This document shows positions 35,556 through 44,678 of a DNA stretch of 64,000 nucleotides, in pieces (position 1 is the stretch's first letter; each line of letters opens with the position of its first letter). The notes below the pieces were generated by a model. It made no database searches and was not told the DNA's origin. It saw only the letters and a program-made list of their open reading frames with translations. Both the position numbers and the translations under genes were made by a program. The DNA comes from an uncultured Roseobacter sp. (GTDB lineage: Bacteria; Pseudomonadota; Alphaproteobacteria; Rhodobacterales; Rhodobacteraceae), in contig NZ_CANLYL010000002.1 in NCBI RefSeq assembly GCF_947495275.1, positions 186,001-250,000 on the forward strand, given 5' to 3'.

Positions 35556-35734
35556 TATTTGTTTCTGGCAAATCCGTTGGAGTTCTACACAGCAGTGGTT
35601 GCGACTTTAGGTGTCGCCTTCTGGTTACTAGATCGACGATCAACGAAAGCTGCGCTCGAAGCGATCAGGGGCACCGAAATCAACTACATCGGTGCCCATG
35701 GATTGCTGAGCAACCTGCCCGAAGTCAACCGTCT

Positions 35735-35993
35735 ACTTGGAGACCGTGGTTATGATGCCGACTGGTTTCGGGAAGCATTGAAAGACAAAGGGATACGCGC
35801 TTGTATCCCTGGCCGGAAACGACGGAAGAAACTGGTGAAATACGACAAGCGCCGGTACAAACGCCGCAATCGGATCGAGATCATGTTTGGTAGGCCGAAG
35901 GATTGGCGGCGTGTTGCAATCCGATACGACAGATGCCCAAAGGTCTTCCTGTCAGCCATCGCGCTCGCCGCTATCGTCATTTACTGGCTATGA
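35735..35993 (+). mobile_element. IS5-family transposase C-terminal fragment
   Basis: The frame ending at 35993 contains RGYDADWFREALKDKGIRAC, IPGRKRRKKLVKYDKRRYKR, RNRIEIMFGRPKDWRRVAIR and CPKVFLSAIALAAIVIYWL, the well-known end of IS5/IS427-group DDE transposases with the catalytic Glu. The preceding part of the same frame (35559-35734, starting MFLANPLEFYTAVVATLGVA) is unrelated, so the relic is fused to another broken gene. GAGTTCTGACCCTAG after the stop resembles an IS5 end. The 5' two thirds of the element are missing. Confidence 0.8.
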
Positions 35994-36894
35994 GTTCTGA
36001 CCCTAGTCTATTGGTTGGACTTGGCATGCGTCAGAAATGCACCCTCAGAGCCCGCTTCCATAGTTAAATTACGTCCAAAGCATTCTATCCTTTGATTTTT
36101 TGAGGTGTATCGGAGCGCTAACGGTAGCAAGGGCGGGAAGCGCGGCGAGCTCATACATCCTTCGAACGTCAAAAGCTCGTGTTTGATCACAATTGTATAC
36201 AGCACGGGTGACTCACCGACGGAAGCCCTGATCAGGTGGACCACGCCAGAACCCTTGGCCGACTGATTGTGCCGGGCCTAACATAGCTGTCCGAAGCTCA
36301 GCAGCTTCTACCGTCAACGTCGTTTTAGGGAAGCAGCACCGCAGCACGAGATGATGTGGCGAATACCGCTTGTGGATGGCTCGTGCATGGCAAGAGTTTT
36401 ATGATTGCGACGGTCTGTCAGTACAATCGTGTGTCCGGCCTGTTTGCATGGCATTGGTCACTGCCCCTGATGAGTTCTGCGTGTCAGATTGTTATCGGTT
36501 AAGCGACCTCTGACTACGACAACATACTGAGAATAGTCATCCACATCGTTTTTCCGGTTCGGTGCGAACGGGACATCACAACCGGAAACCGCTGTTTCAC
36601 CGTCTTTGGCGACGATCATTCGGGTGTGATCGTCCGGCTTCCCGCTGTCCTTGACAGCGACAGTGGGGCGCAAGTTGTCAATGAACACGGCGAACGGTAT
36701 AATCAAAAAGGCTCGGAAACGCTGATTTTCAGTCGAAACTCGAATTACTCTAGGGCATCGTTGCTCCTTTCTTCGAGCTGTTTGACGGTCCTCATATGGA
36801 TTTAAATACGCTTCCCCGCTAAGTGATAAGTACGCGGGACCATGTTAGAGGCAGCGCATTTCAGTTCTTCGGGCGATCATGGAAGTTGAAGAGG
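35994..36894. other. 900-nt region with no clear gene
   Basis: Frames at 36008-36244 and 36458-36706 (both minus) have protein-like pieces (for example KDSGKPDDHTRMIVAKDGET) but no ribosome sites and no recognised family. The region is probably debris left by the IS5 insertion. Confidence 0.35.
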
Positions 36895-38493
36895 TCAGGC
36901 CGCAAACTCTCGGATAACCTGCCCGGCGTTTACCTCCGTGCGCTTTCCGTTGGACATGGCCAGTTTGCCATTGACCAGAACATGGGCGATGCCCGAGGCG
37001 TAGCGGCGTGGGTGTCGTGCGGTTGCGTTACTGGCGATATTGGCCGGATCAAATACACAAATGTCCGCGGCATAACCGGGGCGCAGCTTGCCTCGATCCT
37101 TTATGCCGAGACGTTCGGCGGGGATGGCGGTAATCTTCGCGATCCCTTCGGCAAGGCTCAGCACACTCCGGTCCCGGACATAATACTGCAAGAAGCGCGC
37201 CGCCCAGCCATATCCGCTGAGAGAGCCGATGTGATCTTTCAGGATGCCGTCGTTGGCGATGGCAACCGTGTCGGAGATGACGGCGCATTCGGGTTGTTGC
37301 AGACAGAGGTCCAGATCGCTGTCGCGAAAGCTCTTCGACGACCACATGCAGGACATGAGGTTGTCTCCTTCTTCCAGCAAGATGTCGAGGACGGCGTCAT
37401 ATGGGTGTGTGTTCCGCATGCGCCCGATCTCGGCAAAATCGGCACCGACGATATCCTTGTTCACGGTGGCATTCAAAAGCACGATGTCTTCCCATTTCTC
37501 GGCCTTTACGATTAGCCACATGGGCTGGGGGTTCGCCTTGATGCGCGCGCGGGCTACCGGGTCAGCGAGGCGCTTCATGACCTCTTCAACACCACCAGCC
37601 TGCGCCCATTTTGGCAGGATCGCAGCCATCAGAGTGTGATTCCAATCATGCGGGATCACGTCAAAGGCGATATCCACATCATGCTGACGCGCCAGTTCGA
37701 TCATTTCCAACGTGTGGTTCATCGCGTAATCCGGCGCGCCGAACTTTGGTTGGATGTGGCTGATTTGCAGACGCGCGCCCGATTGCCGGGCCGTGGCGAT
37801 GGCCTCGGCAAACCCCAGGTCGTAATGCGTATCACGATTGCGGACATGGGTGGCGTAGAGGCGGCCGCGTTCGGCAGCAACCTCGCACATGGGGACCAGA
37901 TGTTCGGGCGCCGCGAGGATGCCGGGGAAGTACTCCAGACCGGAGGAGAAACCGCCTGCGCCTTCCTCCATCGCCTGATCGACCAATCTGGCCATCTTGA
38001 CAACTTCCTCGGGTTCGCCGGCGCGTAATTCGTCACCCAGAACCGCGCGGTGAATTGTACCGTGTCCGACGAAGGCCATCACGTTGACACCAAGACCGGT
38101 CGCGTTCAATGCATCAAGATACTCTCCAAATCCAAGCCAGTTCCGGTGTTTGGCCCGATCCGTGTACCAGGGCGACACCGCCCGGATATCTTTGTGAGAA
38201 CAGACCGGGGCGCAAGAGATCCCGCATTGGCCAATGACCTCGGTGGTAACCCCTTGATGGACCTGACTTTCCGCGCGACCGTCTGCGATGAGCGTGAAAT
38301 CGGAATGGGTGTGCATATCGACGAAACCCGGCGAGACGGTCAGGCCCGAGACATTGATTTCCCGGGCGGCGGTGCTTTTGCTCAAATCTCCGATTTCGAC
38401 GATTTTGCCGTCCGTCACGCCCACATCAGCGGTCATGCTTTCTGCTCCGGTTCCGTCCAGAACCTCGCCACCTTTAAGGATCACATCGAACAT
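36895..38493 (-). CDS. D-aminoacylase-like amidohydrolase
   Basis: 532 aa from ATG 38493, with GGAGG 8 nt upstream. Metal site: HTHSDF at 61-66, then Cys90 (GQCGISCAP), the Cys ligand typical of N-acyl-D-amino-acid deacylases, and later His residues (YATHVRNRD, LQISHIQPK). The C-terminal block LGIKDRGKLRPGYAADICVF is the composite beta domain shared by dihydroorotase-like enzymes. The usual reaction releases free D-amino acid from N-acyl-D-amino acid in the cytoplasm. It is the last gene of a dctP-dctQ-dctM-amidohydrolase operon, so its substrate probably enters by that TRAP system. Confidence 0.87.
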   Translation of the reverse strand: MFDVILKGGEVLDGTGAESMTADVGVTDGKIVEIGDLSKSTAAREINVSGLTVSPGFVDMHTHSDFTLIADGRAESQVHQGVTTEVIGQCGISCAPVCSHKDIRAVSPWYTDRAKHRNWLGFGEYLDALNATGLGVNVMAFVGHGTIHRAVLGDELRAGEPEEVVKMARLVDQAMEEGAGGFSSGLEYFPGILAAPEHLVPMCEVAAERGRLYATHVRNRDTHYDLGFAEAIATARQSGARLQISHIQPKFGAPDYAMNHTLEMIELARQHDVDIAFDVIPHDWNHTLMAAILPKWAQAGGVEEVMKRLADPVARARIKANPQPMWLIVKAEKWEDIVLLNATVNKDIVGADFAEIGRMRNTHPYDAVLDILLEEGDNLMSCMWSSKSFRDSDLDLCLQQPECAVISDTVAIANDGILKDHIGSLSGYGWAARFLQYYVRDRSVLSLAEGIAKITAIPAERLGIKDRGKLRPGYAADICVFDPANIASNATARHPRRYASGIAHVLVNGKLAMSNGKRTEVNAGQVIREFAA

Positions 38494-38503
38494 AACGGGC
38501 CTC

Positions 38504-39793
38504 CTATTTCGCCTCGCCGTAGGCCCAGTCGGGCAGGAATAACGTCAATTCGGGGAAGAAGATCAGGATCACCATTCCAATGATATAAGCAAGGATGAAC
38601 GGCAAAACGGCGACGGAGATGCGTTCAATCGAGATGCCTGAAATACGGGCCGCGACTGTGAGGTTGGCCCCAAGCGGTGGCGTCAGAAATCCGATCTCGC
38701 AGGTGATGACAGTGAAGACACCAAACATTACCGGATCAACGCCAAGCGAGGTGACCAGCGGCAGAAAGACGGCCGTAAACAGAACAATCTGCGCCAGGCT
38801 CTCCATGAAGGTGCCGATGAAAATGTAAAAGATGCCAATGAGCAGCATCACGAGAAACACGTTCGTGGTGATCGAGGTGATGCCTTCCTGCACGGCCGTC
38901 GGCACGTCGTAAAAGGCAGTCAATTGCCCAAAGGCCAGCGTCGGTGTCAGCAGGATCAGGATGCCGGTCAGGAGTGCGGTAAAGCGCAGCGCCTCGACGA
39001 TCTTCATCAAGGTCAATTCGCGATAGACGAAAAGCCCCACAAAAAGGGCGTAAAAGACAGCGACACCGGCGGCTTCCGTAGGTGTAAAGGCCCCGCCGTA
39101 GATGCCGCCCAGAATGAGGACAGGTGCGCCGATGGCCCATTTGCCATCCCAGGCCGCTTTCAGGAACGGCCCCCAGGAAAAGGCATCGCCATCGCCGCCG
39201 TAACCACGGCGGCGCGCGATGATATAGGTGGTAATCATCAGAAGGATCGTCACCATCAGGCCGGGGACGAGACCAGCGAGAAACAGGCGCGGGATCGAGG
39301 TTTCCGACACCAACCCGTAGATGATCATCAGGTTCGAGGGCGGGATCAGACTGCCAAGTGCGCCCGCACTTGCGGTGATGGCGGCGGCGAAAGGCACGTC
39401 ATAGCCGTCGCGTTTCATCGCTGGCACAGTGACTGAGCCGATGGCGGCCGTCGTCGCGGGGCCAGATCCGGAGAGGGCAGCAAACAGCATGCACGCAAAG
39501 ACCGTCACCAGCCCCATGGAGCCGCGATAAGCCCCGACAAGATTTGTGGCGATGGCGATCATTCGGTTGGCCATGCCGCCCGTTTCCATCAATCGTCCTG
39601 CAAGGACGAACAAGGGTATCGTCAGCAGCGGGAAGGGTGTCAGACTGCCGTAACCGGTCTGCGCCATCAGCGTGTAGGGGATGTCAATCAGATAGAGCGC
39701 CAGTGCCGTTGTCAGCCCGACCGAGACGAATAGCGGGATACCCACGATCGTCAACACAACGAAGGCGATGGCCAGGATCATGAGCGGACTCAA
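38504..39793 (-). CDS. TRAP transporter large permease (DctM type)
   Basis: 429 aa from TTG 39793, whose bases overlap the dctQ stop (TTGA); this gives the usual DctM length and the N-terminus SPLMILAIAFVVLTIVGIPL. Twelve hydrophobic segments and the family blocks LFVLAGRLMETGGMANRMIA, FAALSGSGPATTAAIGSVTV, GALGSLIPPSNLMIIYG and ITCEIGFLTPPLGANLTVA are present. It moves the substrate across the inner membrane using the sodium or proton gradient. Middle gene of the leftward TRAP-amidohydrolase operon, 10 nt before the amidohydrolase gene. Confidence 0.93.
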   Translation of the reverse strand: MSPLMILAIAFVVLTIVGIPLFVSVGLTTALALYLIDIPYTLMAQTGYGSLTPFPLLTIPLFVLAGRLMETGGMANRMIAIATNLVGAYRGSMGLVTVFACMLFAALSGSGPATTAAIGSVTVPAMKRDGYDVPFAAAITASAGALGSLIPPSNLMIIYGLVSETSIPRLFLAGLVPGLMVTILLMITTYIIARRRGYGGDGDAFSWGPFLKAAWDGKWAIGAPVLILGGIYGGAFTPTEAAGVAVFYALFVGLFVYRELTLMKIVEALRFTALLTGILILLTPTLAFGQLTAFYDVPTAVQEGITSITTNVFLVMLLIGIFYIFIGTFMESLAQIVLFTAVFLPLVTSLGVDPVMFGVFTVITCEIGFLTPPLGANLTVAARISGISIERISVAVLPFILAYIIGMVILIFFPELTLFLPDWAYGEAK

Positions 39794-40329
39794 AGTGAAT
39801 GCTCCTGATCCTTGGTCGTTTCTTCCCACTCTTCAGCAAGCATGCCGGGCAGACCGTCTGCACCGTCTCGCCACCACTCAAAGTACGTTTGGACCAGTCG
39901 GATCAACATCAAACCATAGCCGATGACCAAAATAGTTTGAGGGTAGAATTGGTTGATCCCAAGGCTGGGGCTGGTTTCAGGGAACCGCCAAAAAATCGCC
40001 AGATAATCCCAACTAACCCGGATCATGAACACGCAGAAGAATGCCCAGAGGATGTCGGCGATGAAGATAACGATGCGTCCGAACGAAGTGGGCAGCGAAG
40101 CCACCGCAACCATGATGCGGATGTGGAAGCGTTCCCGGACACAGAGCGAGGCCCCCATGTAAACTGCCCAGACCATGCACATTGCAGCGGTCTCTTCCGT
40201 CCAGTGCAGGGCGATCTGGAAAACATAGCGGGCGACGACCTGCGCGAAAACGCTGACCGCGATGATGGACAGGCACACGCAGCAGATTAGCTCCTCGAAA
40301 TGCCGCTCAAGCCATTTGAGTGCCTTCAT
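39790..40329 (-). CDS. TRAP transporter small permease (DctQ type)
   Basis: 179 aa with four membrane helices, the DctQ plan: ELICCVCLSIIAVSVFAQVV, WTEETAAMCMVWAVYMGASL and LVIGYGLMLIRLVQTYFEWW. The C-terminal tail is acidic (ETTKDQEHSL). It forms the membrane complex with the large permease. Separated from dctP by a 67-nt gap holding a strong hairpin, which may hold down its expression relative to the binding protein. Confidence 0.9.
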   Translation of the reverse strand: MKALKWLERHFEELICCVCLSIIAVSVFAQVVARYVFQIALHWTEETAAMCMVWAVYMGASLCVRERFHIRIMVAVASLPTSFGRIVIFIADILWAFFCVFMIRVSWDYLAIFWRFPETSPSLGINQFYPQTILVIGYGLMLIRLVQTYFEWWRDGADGLPGMLAEEWEETTKDQEHSL

Positions 40330-40356
40330 GTCTGCCCTTGCCTCAATTTTGTTTGG

Positions 40357-40380
40357 CCGGGGGCATGGTCACGCCCCCGG
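40357..40380 (-). promoter_or_regulatory. Strong intra-operon hairpin between dctP and dctQ
   Basis: CCGGGGGC (40357-40364) and GCCCCCGG (40373-40380) form a perfect 8-bp, all-GC stem with an 8-nt loop. It lies just after the dctP stop on the leftward transcript and lacks a T-run, so it is more likely to protect the dctP mRNA 3' end than to stop transcription outright. Confidence 0.65.
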
Positions 40381-40396
40381 TGTTTTCCCGAAGAGC

Positions 40397-41395
40397 TTAT
40401 TCAGCTGCCGCCTGAATGGCTTTCACAAGTTCCACAAACTCATCACCGCGTTTGGTGGCAAAATCGTCCTGAACAGTCTTGGCTGCTGCGACAAAGTCTG
40501 TCTTATCTGGATCGGTGCGGGTCATGCCGCCTTCGTCCACCAGCCACTGACGCACTTCTTCGGTCTCATTCGCGACCTGTGCCGCAAACTCTTCACCGGC
40601 CGCTTCGGCCGCTTCAAGGATTTGTGCGCGCTGCCCGTCGGTCAATTTTTTCATGAAGTTGTCCGAGGCAAATAGGGGCGCGAAGGAGACAAAGTGCTCG
40701 AGGATCACGAGGTGAGGCTCGAATTCGAAGAACTTCATGTCACGGATAAAGGAGGTACCATTGTCGCCGCCGTCGACGGTTCCGGTTTGAAGCGCAGTCG
40801 GTGTTTCTGACCAGGCCAGCGGCACGGGGTTCGCCCCGAATGCTTCGAAGGTGGCGATCATGACCTCATTCTTGGGAACGCGGATTTTCAGGCCATCCAT
40901 ATCGGCCATCGTATTGATTGGCCGTACAGAGTTGTAAAAATCGCGATAAAGCGCAGGACCGAAAGCCAGCAGATGAACGCTGGTATCAGCCTGAAGCTTG
41001 TCCTTCATCATCTGCCCGACGTCGCCGTCCAGTACCCGCGCCAAGTGATCATCGTTTTGGAAGATGTAGGGCAGGACTGTCACATCCATCAGCGGCCAAT
41101 GCGGTGAGACGTTGTTGGCGGTGATGAAGAAACCATCGACAGTGCCAAGCTGCATGGCCTTGAAGGCTTCGTCTTCGCTGGAAATCTGGTTGCAGCAGCG
41201 CAACTTGACTTCGATGTCTCCGCCGGAGATTTCGGCGACCTTGGCCTGGAAAATCTTGCCGAAACGACCATAGAGCGATTCCTCCGGCGCGCCAAAGCCG
41301 ACATTCATCGTGACGTCGGCCGCTGCCGCCGGCAGTGCCGTTACAGTCGCCAGCACCAACGCTGCGGTGGTTTTCAATAGGCTTCTTCTGATCAT
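40397..41395 (-). CDS. TRAP transporter substrate-binding protein (DctP type)
   Basis: 332 aa, with GGGAGG before ATG 41395. Signal peptide 1-26 (LLKTTAALVLATVTALPAAAA). The DctP motifs are present: FQAKVAEISGGDIEVKL, LGTVDGFFITANNVSPHWPL, NTMADMDGLKIRVPKNEVMI with the conserved carboxylate-binding Arg, and TPTALQTGTVDGGDN. It captures an organic-acid ligand in the periplasm. Two Cys (LRCCNQISS) near 66-67 are atypical. First gene of the operon with an acylase at the end, so acyl-amino acids or related acids are likely ligands. Confidence 0.92.
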   Translation of the reverse strand: MIRRSLLKTTAALVLATVTALPAAAADVTMNVGFGAPEESLYGRFGKIFQAKVAEISGGDIEVKLRCCNQISSEDEAFKAMQLGTVDGFFITANNVSPHWPLMDVTVLPYIFQNDDHLARVLDGDVGQMMKDKLQADTSVHLLAFGPALYRDFYNSVRPINTMADMDGLKIRVPKNEVMIATFEAFGANPVPLAWSETPTALQTGTVDGGDNGTSFIRDMKFFEFEPHLVILEHFVSFAPLFASDNFMKKLTDGQRAQILEAAEAAGEEFAAQVANETEEVRQWLVDEGGMTRTDPDKTDFVAAAKTVQDDFATKRGDEFVELVKAIQAAAE

Positions 41396-41548
41396 TCTGG
41401 ACCTCCCAAGATCATTTGACGTTTTATTTTTCTGTTTTGAATGAAGCGGATCATGGGAATGGTTGTGCCGTCAAGGAATTAAGTGGTGGCGCTGATAGAC
41501 TTTGGAGATCGGATCGGCAAAGCTGCGGCACAATTGCGGGGCAGGCCC

Positions 41549-43168
41549 ATGAGCGATATACGCGTTTTCAAAGCACGAAAGATCATCACCATGGACCGGC
41601 TGCGGCCCGTGGCCAGCCATGTCGCTGTGCGCGACGGTCGGATTCTCGCAGTTGGCAACAGCGAGTGTGCCGCGCCCTGGGGGGACTTCGTCGCCGACGA
41701 CAGATTGGCTGATGCGGTACTGATGCCTGGGCTTGTCGAGGGACACGCGCACTTAATGGCGGGTGCAATGTGGCAGTTCACCTATGTCGGTTATCACGAC
41801 CGGATCGATCCCGAGGGCAAGACCTGGGCCGGAATTGATACTGCGGAGGCAATGATCGCCCGCCTCAAATCGGATGCGCCGCAATCCAACGAGAAAATTT
41901 TTGGCTGGGGTTTCGACCCGATTTTTCTGTCTTCTGAAAGGTTGAACAGATCGCATCTGGATCAAGTCTCGACCGACCGACCGGTCGCGGTATTGTTTTC
42001 CAACTTCCACCTGATGTGCGTGAATTCTGTGGCATTGGAAATGGCAGGCTATGACGCCCAGACGCCCTTGGAGGGTGTGGTGAAAGGCCCCGACGGCACC
42101 CCGACTGGCGAGTTGCAGGAAATGGCCGCGATGTTCCCGGTTTTGCGTCGCATGGGCATTGACTTCAGGACCCTGTCGCAAAGTGCCGACGCCATCGAAA
42201 ACTATGGCAAGATTGCGGTGCGTGCCGGGGTCACCACGATGACCGACCTTTACTCCATGTTGGAAGACGAGGACATCGCGCTGATGCTGCGTCTGACTGG
42301 CGCCGAAGACTACCCTCTGCGGATTGTCCAGGCTCTTGGGGCAAGCGGCGCACCTGCGCAGGTCGCTGACAAGGCACTGGCGTTGCGCGAAAGGTCGAGC
42401 GACAAGTTGAGACTTGGTGCCGTCAAGCTGATGACCGACGGGTCGATCCAAGGGTGGACCGCGCGTGTTCGGTGGCCGGGCTATATCGGCGGGCAACCAA
42501 ACGGGATTTGGAATATGGCACCTGACGAGATTTTTGCTCTGACCCGGGAAATGCAGCACCGTGGGGTGCAAATGCACATCCATGTCAACGGCGACGAGGC
42601 CGCCGAGGTCTCGCTTGACGCGCTGGAGGCCGCAGCGCGTGCGCATCCCTGGCCAGGCGCGCGGCATGTCTTGCAGCATTGTCAAATGATGGATCGCGCA
42701 TTGTTCGAACGCGCCGCTGAACTGGGCGTGGCCTGCAACATCTTTGCCAACCATCTTTGGTACTTCGGGGATCAACACGCCGCTCTGACCATCGGTCCGG
42801 ATCGTGCAGAACGAATGGATGCCGTTCGCACCGCCATTGACACCGGCGTGATGGTCGCGGTTCACAGCGACGCCCCGGTGACGCCTCTTGCTCCCTTGTT
42901 CACGGCATGGTGCGCCGTGAACCGCCAGACCATGGGTGGCAATGTGCTTGGGCCGGAAGAATGCATTTCGGTGCCGGAAGCGTTGGAACTGATCACATTG
43001 GGTGCCGCCCGTAGCTTGAGGCTGGACCATGAAATCGGCAGCATCGAACCGGGCAAACGCGCCGATTTTGCGGTGCTGGGAAGTGATCCGTCAACAATCG
43101 GCGCGGCAGAACTGAAAGACGTGCCCGTGCTCGGCACGGTTTCCGGAGGTCGGGTACACTTGCTATGA
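41549..43168 (+). CDS. YtcJ-like metal-dependent amidohydrolase
   Basis: 539 aa from ATG 41549; a GTG at 41483 with AAGGA upstream could add 22 residues. Metal motif HAHL at 66-69 (GLVEGHAHLMAGAMWQF), further His in MHIHVNGDEAAEVSLDALEA and VLQHCQMM, and the Asp in VAVHSDAPVTPLAPL. The C-terminal IEPGKRADFAVLGSDPSTI is typical. Relatives are predicted exoenzyme-like amidohydrolases acting on exocyclic amides or imines. It is divergent from the TRAP operon over a 153-nt gap and coupled by ATGA to the CobW gene, which may deliver its zinc. Confidence 0.88.
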   Translation: MSDIRVFKARKIITMDRLRPVASHVAVRDGRILAVGNSECAAPWGDFVADDRLADAVLMPGLVEGHAHLMAGAMWQFTYVGYHDRIDPEGKTWAGIDTAEAMIARLKSDAPQSNEKIFGWGFDPIFLSSERLNRSHLDQVSTDRPVAVLFSNFHLMCVNSVALEMAGYDAQTPLEGVVKGPDGTPTGELQEMAAMFPVLRRMGIDFRTLSQSADAIENYGKIAVRAGVTTMTDLYSMLEDEDIALMLRLTGAEDYPLRIVQALGASGAPAQVADKALALRERSSDKLRLGAVKLMTDGSIQGWTARVRWPGYIGGQPNGIWNMAPDEIFALTREMQHRGVQMHIHVNGDEAAEVSLDALEAAARAHPWPGARHVLQHCQMMDRALFERAAELGVACNIFANHLWYFGDQHAALTIGPDRAERMDAVRTAIDTGVMVAVHSDAPVTPLAPLFTAWCAVNRQTMGGNVLGPEECISVPEALELITLGAARSLRLDHEIGSIEPGKRADFAVLGSDPSTIGAAELKDVPVLGTVSGGRVHLL

Positions 43169-44037
43169 GCCCTGTACCCCTTTCGGTGATTGGTGGGTAT
43201 CTTGGCGCTGGCAAGACAACCTTGATCAACCAGTTGCTGGGCTTGGATCACGGGCTGAGGCTGGCCATTCTGGTCAATGATTTCGGTGCGATCAACATCG
43301 ACGCCGCCCTTTTGCAATCGGCCAGCGAAGATACCATCGAGCTGACCAACGGGTGCGTGTGTTGCACTATGTCGGGCGATCTGTTCTTCACTATTGGTGA
43401 TCTGCTTGATCGCAGGCCACGCCCGGACCACATCCTTGTCGAAGCCAGCGGCATTGCGAACCCGGCGAAGATTGCTGCCGTGTCATTGGCAGAGAAGGAG
43501 CTGCGCTATGCAGGCATCATTACCGTCATCGACGGGTTGAATGTCGAGCGTCAGCTTGCTGACCCGCGAATTTCCGAGCAGGTGAAGGATCAGTTCCGCT
43601 CAGCCGACCTGATTGCTGTCAGCAAAACCAGCCGGGAAAAGGTGGCATCTCTTTTGAAGGGTGAAGGCGTTGCGCCATGTGTCAGCACTTCGGACATCGC
43701 GGCGGTCACCGGGGTGATTTTCGGGAACAGTCTTTTGTCTCTCGATCCAGCGCCCGGAACTCAACCCCATCCGGCCTATGTGCAATGGTCCGAACCGGCA
43801 CCCCAGGCCTTGTCAAAGGATGACCTTGACGCCCGTCTTTCTTCCATTCCACCAGGCTTGTTGAGATTGAAGGCTCTGCTTCCAAACACCGCCGGTGGGT
43901 ATTGGGAAATTCACGTTGTCGGCGCGCAAATAGACCTCCGGAAGCTCGAAGATGTTCAATCTCCGGGTGTTGTGGCTATTGGGCTCAGAGACACACTATC
44001 GTCTGCAAAACTGCGCGCGTGGTGGATGGGGCCGTAG
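43165..44037 (+). CDS. CobW/ZNG1-family GTPase, putative metallochaperone
   Basis: 290 aa, start ATG 43165 overlapping the previous stop as ATGA. Walker A at 10-18 (GGYLGAGKTTLINQLLG), the family's Cys-x-Cys-Cys metal motif at 64-67 (LTNGCVCCTMSGDLFFTI), the GTPase block DHILVEASGIANPAKIAAV and TVIDGLNVERQLADPRISEQ. The C-terminal CobW_C region is short and lacks a His-rich tail. COG0523 proteins hand Zn2+, Co2+ or other metals to client enzymes. Being translationally coupled to a metal-dependent amidohydrolase, it probably loads that enzyme. Confidence 0.88.
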   Translation: MSPVPLSVIGGYLGAGKTTLINQLLGLDHGLRLAILVNDFGAINIDAALLQSASEDTIELTNGCVCCTMSGDLFFTIGDLLDRRPRPDHILVEASGIANPAKIAAVSLAEKELRYAGIITVIDGLNVERQLADPRISEQVKDQFRSADLIAVSKTSREKVASLLKGEGVAPCVSTSDIAAVTGVIFGNSLLSLDPAPGTQPHPAYVQWSEPAPQALSKDDLDARLSSIPPGLLRLKALLPNTAGGYWEIHVVGAQIDLRKLEDVQSPGVVAIGLRDTLSSAKLRAWWMGP

Positions 44038-44246
44038 TTTTTCGATTTCTGTCCCGTCGAGAACCTACCCCTCTTCGCCTCATGCAAGCTCTCTCGTTGT
44101 TGATGATCTTGCAGAAAACTTTGGATGCGCCAGGACAGCGGCATTTGCGTGGGTCAGATGCCGTAGGCGTTCTGTCCACGGTTTTTTGTGGTTGAAAATT
44201 GGGCTCAGCAAAACGCTTTGGTCTGAGTGTTTTTTTCGTCAGGGTA

Positions 44247-44615
44247 TTAGACATTCATCCGGCTGGCGCCCATCACCCGAGCGAAGATCACGACAGCGGC
44301 AATCTGGCCCAATACGACCGCCGGCCAGATCAGGCCAAACTGTGCATCAAAGTACTTTTGCGGTCCGAAGGAAACCAATGCCATCATCACGGCAAGAAGG
44401 CTGAGGGCACGACCCACCGGCGTTGTCAAAGGCTGCACGATCAGGGCGGACACGGCGATGGATACCGAGGCCCCAATAAACGGCGCAATACCAAAAAGCG
44501 GTGTCGCTGCGGGCGGGTGCGGTCTGATTCCTGCGTTGAGCGCGGACAGCATGATCAACTGTAGCAGGATCAGCGTGACGAGAGCGGCAGATGCATGCCG
44601 GTTCGGTTGGGTCAT
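44247..44615 (-). CDS. Small membrane protein, four hydrophobic segments
   Basis: 122 aa, GAGG before ATG 44615. Segments: LVTLILLQLIMLSALNAG, LFGIAPFIGASVSIAVSAL, ALSLLAVMMALVSFG and LIWPAVVLGQIAAVVIFARV. No family recognised. It is divergent from the TetR regulator across 61 nt, which contain a perfect palindrome, so it is the most likely target of that regulator. Confidence 0.7.
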   Translation of the reverse strand: MTQPNRHASAALVTLILLQLIMLSALNAGIRPHPPAATPLFGIAPFIGASVSIAVSALIVQPLTTPVGRALSLLAVMMALVSFGPQKYFDAQFGLIWPAVVLGQIAAVVIFARVMGASRMNV

Positions 44616-44656
44616 TTTGGATCCTCAAAAGCGTATTTAATATTACGGTTGCATAT

Positions 44657-44678
44657 ATCCGTAACCCCGGTTACGGAT
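44657..44678. promoter_or_regulatory. ATCCGTAACC-CC-GGTTACGGAT palindrome, TetR operator
   Basis: Perfect 10-bp arms around CC, in the control region shared by the TetR gene and the small membrane protein, and touching the TetR start codon at 44677. A further half-site-like TTACGGTT lies at 44643-44650. TetR-type regulators bind such palindromes to repress themselves and a divergent gene. Confidence 0.75.

Noticed and set aside
36895-37515. Plus-strand frame at 36823-37515 overlapping the D-aminoacylase-like gene
   Set aside because: It is the antisense of a conserved enzyme with intact metal-site motifs; no independent evidence.
41753-43030. 425-codon minus-strand frame opposite the YtcJ-like amidohydrolase
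   Set aside because: Long only because of GC-rich codon bias; composition is not protein-like and the plus strand encodes a clear enzyme.
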